Of a stretch of 64,000 bases of DNA, positions 19,828 to 27,823 are shown one piece after another. Source of the DNA: Tetrapyrgos nigripes (taxonomy: Eukaryota; Basidiomycota; Agaricomycetes; Agaricales; Campanellaceae); assembly GCA_013368315.1 (NCBI GenBank), contig JAACJM010000181.1, positions 62,001 through 126,000 of the forward strand, written 5' to 3'. Position 1 is the first letter of the stretch, and each line of letters opens with the position of its first letter. Below the pieces are notes generated by a model. The model saw nothing but the letters and a program-made list of their open reading frames with translations, was not told the origin of the DNA and ran no database searches. Both the position numbers and the translations under genes were made by a program.

Positions 19828-20244
19828 GGAGAGAGTAGAGATTGTCTTTCTGGGCTGATATGAGGGACCCCATGATTTTCATAGAGGCTGTAGAGCATCT
19901 GTATGTTGCTATGTATGCTCCAGCTGGCAGCTATGACATCATTGTGGTGTATACATCACATTACTGTACAGCTCCACCCATGACATCATGTATAACACAT
20001 CAGGTTATTGCAATAATGATTTTGAAGTGGCAACTCAAAAAATTGTCCAAATGACATACAATTTTAAATCAATCATAACTCCACAGATATGTGGCCAAAT
20101 AAGACAAAACAGACAGATTATTGTAGCTCTAATCAAAGGCTTTCTTGCTACTACCAGCCATGTTTTGAGATTTCTGCTCAATAGCTCTTAAATCAGCAAT
20201 CTTTCCAAAAGTGCCAAACATGTGGACAATTTTTTTGGCCACTG
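19828..20244 (-). repeat. Right terminal inverted repeat, DNA element copy 1
   Basis: Pairs with the left arm. The short frame starting MYNTSGYCNNDF appears in both arms only because they are copies of each other. Confidence 0.9.
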
Positions 20245-20246
20245 TA

Positions 20247-22266
20247 TGTCTTCCATGGCGACGCCTAGTGAACGCACCGTTGTTCCCGGACGTATCAAGT
20301 TTTTGGGTCGATATGCATCTGGATGTTGTTGATGGAAGGTCTCGATCATCTCCTTCACCTTCATCAATCCTGACGCTGGTTCCCATGAATTTTCCGAGTC
20401 AGCATAATCCAACCACTTGACAAGGTATTGTACTCCCCGTCGGTTTCTCGTTGGTTTTGAATCTAGAATTGCTTCCACATCATATTTGTTGTCTTCAGGT
20501 AGTAGCTCAGCAGGTTCTCCCAGATAGTTCACTCTGTGGGCTTCGGTCTCTTTGTATGGTGATAGGAGTGAGGCGTGGAACACTGGATGAATGCACCAGC
20601 CATTCGGTAATTTGAGTCGATAATTGACTTCACTGATAACGTCAGTGATTTCGAATGGTCCGTGACGACGATTTGCCAACTTAGCTTTCGGTCTCGTCGT
20701 TTTCAGATTCTTCCTGTCCAGCAGCACTTTATCCCCAACCTTAAACTTCACCCCTTCGTTCCGGTAGTCCTTGTTTTGCTCTTTCATTAATTCAGCTGCC
20801 GTCGCCAGACTTGCTTTCAGTTCTTCTCGAACTGTATCCAAGTTCTGGAGACGTTCTTCGACTTTTGGTACGTGTGAAGTTGGGTTGATGGAAGGGAATA
20901 GTCGGGGCAGAAATCCATGGAGTAATTCAAACGGCGATTTCCCAGTTGCTGAGTGAACCCAGGTATTATGACAGAATTCAGTGTACGGTAGGTATTTGAC
21001 CCAATCGTCTTGGCGATAGTTACAGAAGGTTCGAAGGTATTGTTCCAATTCTTGATTGAACCTTTCTGTTTCTCCGTCTGTCTGGGGATGGTAAGCGGTA
21101 CTAAGTGCCGAAGTGATACCTAACTTAGCATAAATGCCTTTCATTACTTGGCTTGCGAATTGAGGTCCGCAGTCAGATATCATTTTATCCCATAAGCCAT
21201 ACCGTCGCCAAGTGTTGTCGAACAATAGGTCGATTGTTCCGTCACTATCAGTATCTTTTCTGCATGGGGAGATGACAACTGTTTTTGTTGAGCGGTCGAC
21301 CGTGACGTGAATTGCATTGAAGCCGTCACATTCTGGCAGGTCCGTGATGAAGTCAGTCGTAATGGTACCGAAGGGCCATTCCGGTATTTCGTTCGGGATT
21401 AAGGGTACATGCGCAGGGTGGTTGTTTGCCTTGGTTAATTGGCAGGTAGCGCATCCTTCAACGTAGCTGCGAACGAATACTGACATACCAGGCCACCAGT
21501 ATTCTCTGCTGACAAGTTCATATGTTTTGAATCGTCCCGGGTGTCCGGCAGTAAGGCTGTCGTGATGCATTTTAACGATGTCCCGTCTGAGTTGTTGATC
21601 GTTTGGGACGTAGATCTTTCCTCGGAACAAGATAATTCCGTCTTCGTAGTTCCATTCCTGTAAGTTCTTTGCCAAAGCGCGTGGTCCATTGTTAAAAATA
21701 GTTTGTAACGCACTTACGACTTCGGCATCCTTATCCAGACATTCCTTAATCCGTCTTTTCAACTCTGTATCTCCTATAGCGGTTACTGTCCCTGGTCGTG
21801 TCGCTCGAATTCTGAAGAATCTAGGGTCAAGCAAGACCCTGTCCTTGTTGTCGTTCTCGACCCCCTCTTTATGGTCCGGTCTTCGAGAAAGTGGGTCACT
21901 TCGATTCAGATTTCCAGGTTTATGGGTGAGCGTAAAGTCGAATCTGGTCAGGAACAAGGCCATCCTCGCTTGCCGTCGACTGAGCTTTTGAGCTGTGGTG
22001 AAGTACCTGAGATTGTCGTGATCAGTCAAGATTTCGATGGTGTGCGGTCCTCCTTCCAGGTAGTGCCGCCAGGCTTCTAGTCCACGTATGATTGCTAGCA
22101 GTTCTTTGTCATGGATGTCGTAATTCCGTTCGGTTTTGGACAATGCTTTTGACAGGTAGGCTACTGGATGCCATTTGCCATCCGATCCTTGTTGTTGCAG
22201 GATACCTCCTGTGGCGTAATCCGACGCGTCAACTTCTACTCGGTACGGTTTAGAATGATCAGGCAT
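20247..22266 (-). CDS. Gypsy-1 pol: RNase H, integrase, chromodomain
   Basis: The piece is in frame with the RT ORF across a TGA at 22396-22398. It starts in the RNase H region (VEVDASDYATGG, YDIHDKELLAI, LTDHDNLRYF). The integrase zinc domain has HHDSLTAGHPGR and C-x2-C. The core has TTDFITDLPECD, SDCGPQFASQ and QTDGETERFNQELEQ for the DDE triad. A GPFEI-type C-terminal domain follows, then a chromodomain (EAILDSKPTRNRRGVQYLVKWLDY, WEPASGLMKVKEMI). Chromodomains in this group direct integration to heterochromatin. The reading frame enters the inserted DNA element after MEDI. Confidence 0.94.
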
Positions 22267-22395
22267 GAGAAGAACTGGTGAAGTCGTGAACGTATCTTTG
22301 AGTGCCTGGAAGGCCCTTTGAGCTTCTTCGGACCATTCCCACGGATGTTCCTTTTTCGTGAGATCAAACAGCGGTCGTGCGATTTTTGAGAAGTC

Positions 22396-23562
22396 TCATA
22401 TGAAATGACGATAAAAGTTTCCGAAGCCGAGGAACGATTGTACGTCTTTGACGTTCCGTGGGACTGGCCATTTAGTTACTCCTTCGACCTTGACTGGATC
22501 CATCGCCAATGTATTATGTGACACGATGAGGCCGAGGAATTCTACTGAGTCGGTTTCGAAGGTGCATTTTTCCGGTTTAGCGTATAAGTCGTTATCGTGG
22601 AGTCGTGCCAGTACTTGTTTTACCATGTGTTGATGTTCTTCTAGTGATTCTGTGAATATGAGAATATCGTCCATATAGATCACGACTTTTCCAGAGTCGA
22701 TCAAGTCCTTGAATAGAGTGTTCATCATTGCTTGGAATGTGGCTGGAGAGTTCATAAGACCAAAAAACATCACCGTTGGTTCGAAGAGACCGCGGTTGGT
22801 TTTGAACGCCGCTTTCCATTCATCCCCCTTCTTGATACGCACATTGTTATATCCCCATCTAAGGTCGATCTTGGAAAATATTCGTGCCCCTTTGAGCTTG
22901 TCTACGAGTTCCGATATAAGCGGTAAAGGGTATTCGTTCTTGACGGTCCCTTTATTGAGGGCACGGTAATCCTGTACTGGTCGTAGTTTTCCGTCTTTCT
23001 TTTTTACAAAGAAGAAGGGACTTGCCATAGGAGACTTCGACGGTCTTATGTACCCTTTCTCCAAGTTTTCCTTGATGAATTCGTCGAGTTCCTTTTGTTC
23101 GTTTGGGGACAGCGGATATGTTTTGCAAGGGCGTGGTTCAAAGTCCGATTTTAACTCGATAGCGTGATCCCATTCGCCACGTTTCAGTAATCTTTCTGAG
23201 GTTTGTTTGTCAAAAACTCGTAGGAACTGATGGTACTGCGAAGGAATCTTATCTTTAAGAGGTACATCGACCTGAACGTTCTGAGCTGCCTCTGCGAGTT
23301 CTTGTGCTTTCGTAAAACCCGCACAAATGTTCAGATCCGGTGTCCCTGATACTTCTTCATCGAACTTCTCCTCTTTCCCTAATAATTCTTCCATTACGTC
23401 CTGTTCCCATCGTTCTGGGATCGTATCTCTCCCGTAGTCATCTTCGGTAAAGATTGCCGTTTCTTCTGAATTTCGGTGGAAAGATCGAATAGGAATTCGA
23501 CGACGTCGCCCTGCAATTTTGGTTGGGCTGTTGGTTTGAATCGTCCAACTGGTTCTATCCAC
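22396..23562 (-). CDS. Gypsy-1 pol: reverse transcriptase
   Basis: Ty3/Gypsy reverse transcriptase with [32 protein letters not shown], and the catalytic [11 protein letters not shown]. The thumb follows with [16 protein letters not shown]. It ends at TGA in NFYRHFI*DFSK, where Gypsy-3 has Lys; the downstream frame is continuous with RNase H. The N-terminal part overlaps the protease ORF in another frame, because one A is apparently missing from an AAA run near 23460. Apart from these the enzyme looks intact. Confidence 0.93.
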   Translation of the reverse strand: MDRTSWTIQTNSPTKIAGRRRRIPIRSFHRNSEETAIFTEDDYGRDTIPERWEQDVMEELLGKEEKFDEEVSGTPDLNICAGFTKAQELAEAAQNVQVDVPLKDKIPSQYHQFLRVFDKQTSERLLKRGEWDHAIELKSDFEPRPCKTYPLSPNEQKELDEFIKENLEKGYIRPSKSPMASPFFFVKKKDGKLRPVQDYRALNKGTVKNEYPLPLISELVDKLKGARIFSKIDLRWGYNNVRIKKGDEWKAAFKTNRGLFEPTVMFFGLMNSPATFQAMMNTLFKDLIDSGKVVIYMDDILIFTESLEEHQHMVKQVLARLHDNDLYAKPEKCTFETDSVEFLGLIVSHNTLAMDPVKVEGVTKWPVPRNVKDVQSFLGFGNFYRHFI

Positions 23563-24197
23563 CTGACTTGGTACTCCTTGTGATGGGTTCTTGGATCGAT
23601 GACTATGGGTTTTAAGGTTTTAGTTTTCAAGTGGAGAACGGGAGGTTTTGCTGTGATACATGTTTCCGGGCATCTAGTCATGTCTACCCGTGAGTCTGAC
23701 CAGTCTATATCCGGATTATGTTCGTCCAACCAGTCGGTACCGAGGATTATATCGTGATCTCCGATGTCCGTTACATAGAATTCGGCCTGTTCTTCATGGT
23801 ACGCCTTGTTGTCTCGAGAGTAGATACGGAGATTTTGGATAGTGTATTCTCGTACCCATCCCATGGTGTTTTCGGAGCCATCAACGTTTCGAACTGGGAA
23901 CGGGTTTTTGATAGGAAGGAGGGTAAGTTGATTTCTTTGTGCGAATTGACTATTAATGATTATGCCTTCTGCACTGCTGTCTATTAGAGCGTTTGCGTCG
24001 ATTTTTCTGCCAGTAATTTTGCCGATTAGTTCAGTTTTGAGTGTGATTGATGGTATCTGTTTATTGCGAGTGATTGCTGACATTCTTATCTCTGAAGGAA
24101 AGGTTCGCTCACAAAAGGGGTATAACACACTATATCGATTGTTCTTTAACTGTCCGGTGTACTGTTTTACTCCTGCTGACGATGTAACAGAGGAGCA
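23394..24197 (-). CDS. Gypsy-1 protease (active site altered)
   Basis: Retropepsin-like domain. The expected active site LIDSGAEG reads LIDSSAEG, a Gly-to-Ser change in the D-S/T-G triad that should impair the enzyme. Gypsy-3 has the intact form. The change fits G-to-A at a former CpG. The flap region and the [16 protein letters not shown] motif are present. The frame is -1 relative to Gag and is open from the Gag stop (GGATTTTTAAAT), suggesting Gag-Pol joining by frameshift. It ends in a wrong-frame tail near 23460. Confidence 0.88.
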   Translation of the reverse strand, partial: CSSVTSSAGVKQYTGQLKNNRYSVLYPFCERTFPSEIRMSAITRNKQIPSITLKTELIGKITGRKIDANALIDSSAEGIIINSQFAQRNQLTLLPIKNPFPVRNVDGSENTMGWVREYTIQNLRIYSRDNKAYHEEQAEFYVTDIGDHDIILGTDWLDEHNPDIDWSDSRVDMTRCPETCITAKPPVLHLKTKTLKPIVIDPRTHHKEYQVRWIEPVGRFKPTAQPKLQGDVVEFLFDLSTEIQKKRQSLPKMTTGEIRSQNDGNRT

Positions 24198-24199
24198 AT

Positions 24200-25711
24200 T
24201 TAAAAATCCAATTTAGACATAACATCCTTCAGATAGACGGTTGCTTGTTCCTTTTCCTCCCCTTCTAATCCTTTAACCCTGTTTACCATATCAGAGATTT
24301 CCTTGATCGTGTTTCGAGATGAAGATGCCTGTGCCACCGTTACCGGTGGAGGGGATGCAGTTTCGGTTGTTCGAATGGTACGAGAGGGAAAGGTTCGGGA
24401 AGTGCTCTGGGATGACGTCCTCGGGAATGTTGGACATTCGTTGCTCATGTGTCCAGTTTGTCTACATGCGAAGCATGCTCCTGCTTTTCGGAGTCGGTCC
24501 CTTTCATCAGGTGTCAGTCTCGGCGGTAAATTGAAAGACGAGTTAGCACCTGATCCCATGAGCGCATTTACGCTAGCTACCGTTCTTCCTTGAGACGGAC
24601 CTGGACTATTCTTTGGCGTTAAGGTAGTCTTCCAGCGTCCTTGTCTCTCTCGTTCCTTCAACCACTCTAAGTGAAGCTCCACAGCTCTTTCCTGATACTG
24701 GTCGAAGTTTTTCCATTTCGGATACGTCCTTCCAACTGCCTCTCGAAGTTTGGGTGGTAGCCCGTCCTGGTAGAATTCCAACAGTGCTGCTTCTCCGAAT
24801 TCAGATTCTTCCCCATACGTGTCAAAAATGCTGTTATAGCCGCTAATATCCGTTCCCTTCATTCTGGCAAACTTGATCTTTGTTCTGGCCACATCTTCTG
24901 AGGCTAAAGGTCTGAAGTCCCTTTTGAATCGATCACGTATCTCTTTTAAAGTTATCCATCTTCGTTGATCTGGTGCAGTCTTCAACTCCTCGTCTTCTTC
25001 ATCGTCATCTCGTTCCGTCAATCTCTGCGTTGCCCAATCTCCTCCTTTTTCTCCTGTGAAGAATGACAGAAATAATGAAACCCGACTTTCTTCGGTTGGG
25101 TACCTTCCTTCATTCATGCGTAGATAGTTATTAAACTGGGCCAACCATCGTTTTGCCTCGCTACGTTCTCCGTTGAAGGGATCCGGTTTTCTTCCTCGCT
25201 CGGAGGTTCCGTTTGACCCAATAGGAGGTGTGTCAGCCATGACTGAGTTGTTCGGGTCTGAAGGGTCTGGAGAAGGAGGTGTAGGGGGGCGACGAGGGGC
25301 TACGGATGGTCCTTCAGCGGATGGAATGATGGGCGAAGAAGGTGGGGAAGTGGGGTCGTTTGGTTCTGGTGGGTTATTGGAAGGTGTTTCTGGTACTGGG
25401 TTGGGTTCGGAAGGTTGGTTGGTGGGCGTAGAAGTCCCTTGACCTGATCTGGTTCTAGGTTTTCGATGTGCTTTCTGAATCGCAAGTTCTTGGAGCTGGG
25501 TTATAACGTGTAGCCAATTCGGGAGTTCTACGTCGATAAGTCGTTGAGTGTTGTACCTGTTTAGGCAAGGTTGAGTTTTACACGGAACCCAAGGGTTGTC
25601 GCCGTTTTCAGGGATATAGCAGGCGTCTTGGTTCGATGCGGGGTGGAATATGTGTGGTTGGTTAGCACAACGGAGTTTCGGATCTGCAGATGCGGACCGT
25701 CGCTCAGTCAT
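24200..25711 (-). CDS. Gypsy-1 Gag
   Basis: 503 residues. A proline/serine-rich N-terminal third precedes the retrotransposon Gag capsid domain (RKPDPFNGERSEAKRWLAQFNNYL, LSFFTGEKGGDWA). A CCHC knuckle CFACRQTGHMSNEC lies near residue 420, followed by a short coiled tail. It packages element RNA into particles. The frame upstream of the ATG stays open, and a second open stretch to about 26135 suggests a longer Gag. It ends GATTTTTAA, overlapping the protease frame. Confidence 0.93.
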   Translation of the reverse strand: MTERRSASADPKLRCANQPHIFHPASNQDACYIPENGDNPWVPCKTQPCLNRYNTQRLIDVELPNWLHVITQLQELAIQKAHRKPRTRSGQGTSTPTNQPSEPNPVPETPSNNPPEPNDPTSPPSSPIIPSAEGPSVAPRRPPTPPSPDPSDPNNSVMADTPPIGSNGTSERGRKPDPFNGERSEAKRWLAQFNNYLRMNEGRYPTEESRVSLFLSFFTGEKGGDWATQRLTERDDDEEDEELKTAPDQRRWITLKEIRDRFKRDFRPLASEDVARTKIKFARMKGTDISGYNSIFDTYGEESEFGEAALLEFYQDGLPPKLREAVGRTYPKWKNFDQYQERAVELHLEWLKERERQGRWKTTLTPKNSPGPSQGRTVASVNALMGSGANSSFNLPPRLTPDERDRLRKAGACFACRQTGHMSNECPTFPRTSSQSTSRTFPSRTIRTTETASPPPVTVAQASSSRNTIKEISDMVNRVKGLEGEEKEQATVYLKDVMSKLDF

Positions 25712-25721
25712 ACACTGATTT

Positions 25722-26135
25722 TTATGAAAGGTAGTTGGGCCCTAGGATATAGGAAGATGCTAGGCCGTATTCGGGGGAAGGTGCAAGTGGAGAGTAATCG
25801 ACGTGTTCTTTGAGGAATAAAGGTCCTTGAATCTGAACCACAGTTTCTCCTGTATCGAAGTCTTCTTTCACCGTTATGTACGAGAACGTTGAGAGGACTA
25901 CGTCACCTGAGGTAAGTTTCCACACCCAACGTCTTGTGCAAACGAAGTGTCGGTCGAGACTCCAAGGATCCGTTCGTAGTGTTCTTCCGTGAGAGACCGC
26001 GTATTCGGAGTACAGGAGGTAACAGGGAAGGGGAAATGGAATCCGTTCGTAGTCACGAGGGGTTTCAGGAGGTTCGATACGAATTCGGGGACGTGGGGTA
26101 GACAGGATGAAAGGAGTTGAGAACAGAGGCGAATA
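25722..26135 (-). CDS. Probable N-terminal extension of Gypsy-1 Gag
   Basis: An open frame of about 138 codons fills most of the leader between the 5' LTR and the Gag ATG. It contains TSGDVVLSTFSYITVKEDF and an acidic/aromatic stretch ending SSYILGPNYLS. It is one frame off Gag, and the junction lies in a GGGCCC run where a one-base error would fuse them. Gypsy-3 has comparable leader coding at 43185-43627. No known domain. Confidence 0.5.
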   Translation of the reverse strand, partial: YSPLFSTPFILSTPRPRIRIEPPETPRDYERIPFPLPCYLLYSEYAVSHGRTLRTDPWSLDRHFVCTRRWVWKLTSGDVVLSTFSYITVKEDFDTGETVVQIQGPLFLKEHVDYSPLAPSPEYGLASSYILGPNYLS

Positions 26136-26178
26136 GAGTATAAGGGAAAAGACTCAAATAGTGAGGTGGGTGTATGGG

Positions 26179-26188
26179 AGTTCGTTCA
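26179..26188 (-). other. Gypsy-1 self-priming primer-binding site
   Basis: Three bases inside the 5' LTR edge, the minus strand reads TGAACGAACT. It is the exact complement of AGTTCGTTCA in the LTR (26359-26368), about 30 bases after a TATATA box, where the mRNA should start. This is the Tf1 self-priming layout. Confidence 0.75.
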
Positions 26189-26190
26189 AG

Positions 26191-26540
26191 TGTCAAGGTT
26201 GTCGGTACACTCGATAACCACCCAAGTCACACAATACGAGAAAGTCGATTCACAAGAGGATAGATTGATCAGGAGGGAATAAAGAGATAGAGAGATAAAG
26301 AGAAAGTAAGCTGACTAGGCTCTACACTGCGTAGTAAAAGTACGGAGCGGAGACGAAGTGAACGAACTGAGGAATAGGTTACAAAGATCACAGGTATATA
26401 AGTAAAATATGAACAGATGGGAAAGAGTAAGTAATAATAGACGGTATCATGTGGAAATGTCGAGGGCGAGAGAATAATGAGTCGAATATGGATAGATGAA
26501 GGTACTGGATCATACGGAGTGATTGACAGTGAGAATGTCC
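26191..26540 (-). repeat. Gypsy-1 5' LTR, truncated
   Basis: Matches the first 350 bp of the 3' LTR and stops at GAGAATGTCC. The promoter-containing part of the minus strand (TATATA near 26395, predicted start near 26368) is kept; the distal U3 end is lost. Confidence 0.92.
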
Positions 26541-27579
26541 GTTATGTCTTGAAGATTGAGCCCGGTAGGTAAGTGCCCAGTGCACTTCTGAGAGAAAGAC
26601 TTTGGTTTGAATTTGATATCTTCTGCGGGAGAAAATGAGCAAGGCAGTGCGAAGGGGGCCTTGTGTTAGTGGAATGCACCAATAAATGCTATGCGTTGTC
26701 TTGCCGAGGACCTGAAGGAGCGGGCAAATGGCGGGATGGCGGTGAGGGCGGTGAGCTTATAGTATAAGCAGCGGGAGCGGGGGCTGAAGCCTAAACGGGA
26801 TTATGGTCTGAATTAGCACTTACACTCTTTTGCATGAACTTACACTATTTTGGGGCTCAGTTACGTACTAGTACTACTTACACTAACACTATACTAGTAT
26901 ATACTCCCATGAGGTTCTGTATAGCTTGGAGGTAATGACGTTCATTCCCCTGCTCTTCTGTTCAGGTTGCTCCAAACCGTTCTATGTGAAGACAAGAGCC
27001 CTTTCCATGACTTAATGGTCGGAAAGGACGCTTGAAGGACGCGTCTGAGAAACGTGCCTTGGCTGTCTGCTCTGCGCTGCAAGTTTGACACTGCTGCAAG
27101 GGTAGTTTCATGTTCCGTATTTCCCCCGCTTCATTGACATTTGCTTTTTTCATCCCTACAAGATATCGAACAACAACATTCCAAGTTGCTCTGAAATGAT
27201 GCTTGCTTGAACGCAGTTCCAAAGACTAAAGTACCCTCTTACTGCATTCACATCTAGATATCTGTTCCTTTCTCTGCAAGATGCCTAACAATATCCACTG
27301 CGGCCAAAAATTCTTGCCATGCTGCTCTTCCCCTGCCAGTTCATTAACATCGATCTCACCTTGAACCAAAATGTCATGATCACCTCCCTAAACTCCCTAT
27401 ATATCTAACTAGTCAGTGATCATTCCTGCTAGTTTCATAGTTCTTACTTGTATTGTTTCCATATTGATCGTATTCATTCGTTAGGTACTTATACGTTGTA
27501 TTTAGCTACTTGCTCCATAGCAGAATCAACTCCATAGTTCCCCCCTAAGGTGCTAGGCCTTGTTCGAGCCTCTTCCTGT
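26541..27579. other. Interval of small remnants between Gypsy-1 and Gypsy-2
   Basis: No intact gene. A 28-bp piece at about 26905-26932 resembles the start of the dysferlin-domain gene's membrane exon (4862-4890). A Copia integrase fragment lies at 26962-27222, and 27220-27300 resembles 15550-15640. The rest is unassigned. Confidence 0.6.
26962..27222 (-). pseudogene. Copia integrase zinc-region fragment
   Basis: An 86-residue frame contains EIRNMKLPLQQCQTCSAEQ followed by a K-x-x-F-SDAS-x-x-R-x-x-RPL string. This matches the C-x2-C end of the GAG-pre-integrase/zinc region of Copia Pol and the start of the integrase core. The expected H-T/S-D after it is disrupted, and nothing else of the element is left. 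It is unrelated in sequence to Copia-1. Confidence 0.5.
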
Positions 27580-27800
27580 TGTAAGGACTAAGGCCTTTAC
27601 TAATGACTCGAATAAGGAATAAAAGAATGATTGGAGTTGATTTGACTGTAGAATAAGATACAAATACGTAGCTTAAGTACTAAAATCCGAAAAGATCGAA
27701 TAAACATGAAACTTGTAAGAACTAGACGTAACGAACGACGCATGTTAGAGAATGACAAAATAAATAAGATAAATGGCTAGATATGGAGGAGATCGTTACA
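27580..27800 (-). repeat. Gypsy-2 3' LTR
   Basis: 221 bp, TGTAAGGACT...GATCGTTACA, identical to the 5' LTR. The polypurine tract (minus strand AGAGGGAGGATAA) abuts it at 27801-27813. Confidence 0.97.
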
Positions 27801-27823
27801 TTATCCTCCCTCTGAAAAAAAAT

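Larger units (their letters stand above)
18608..20244. mobile_element. 1637-bp DNA element with 417-bp inverted repeats, copy 1
   Basis: The element is flanked by TA (18606-07, 20245-46) and has ends TAGTGGCCAAAAAAATTG / CAATTTTTTTGGCCACTG. The second copy at 48397-50033 has CAGTGGCC at both ends and is exactly the same length. TA targets and CAGTGG ends point to a Tc1/mariner-like origin. No transposase motif is visible, so it is probably non-autonomous. The arms (18608-19024 and 19828-20244) are almost perfect mirror copies. It interrupts the pol tail of Gypsy-1 and is younger than that insertion. Confidence 0.92.
17225..26540 (-). mobile_element. Gypsy-1, chromodomain Ty3/Gypsy retrotransposon
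   Basis: A 531-bp 3' LTR and a 5' LTR truncated after 350 bp bound a minus-strand internal region. Its order is Gag, protease, reverse transcriptase/RNase H, integrase, chromodomain, accessory Cys/His gene. A 1637-bp DNA element is inserted in the end of pol. The right LTR breaks at GAGAATGTCC, so no target duplication can be read. Coding damage is light: one TGA in RT, one frameshift between protease and RT, and a mutated protease active site. Confidence 0.95.
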
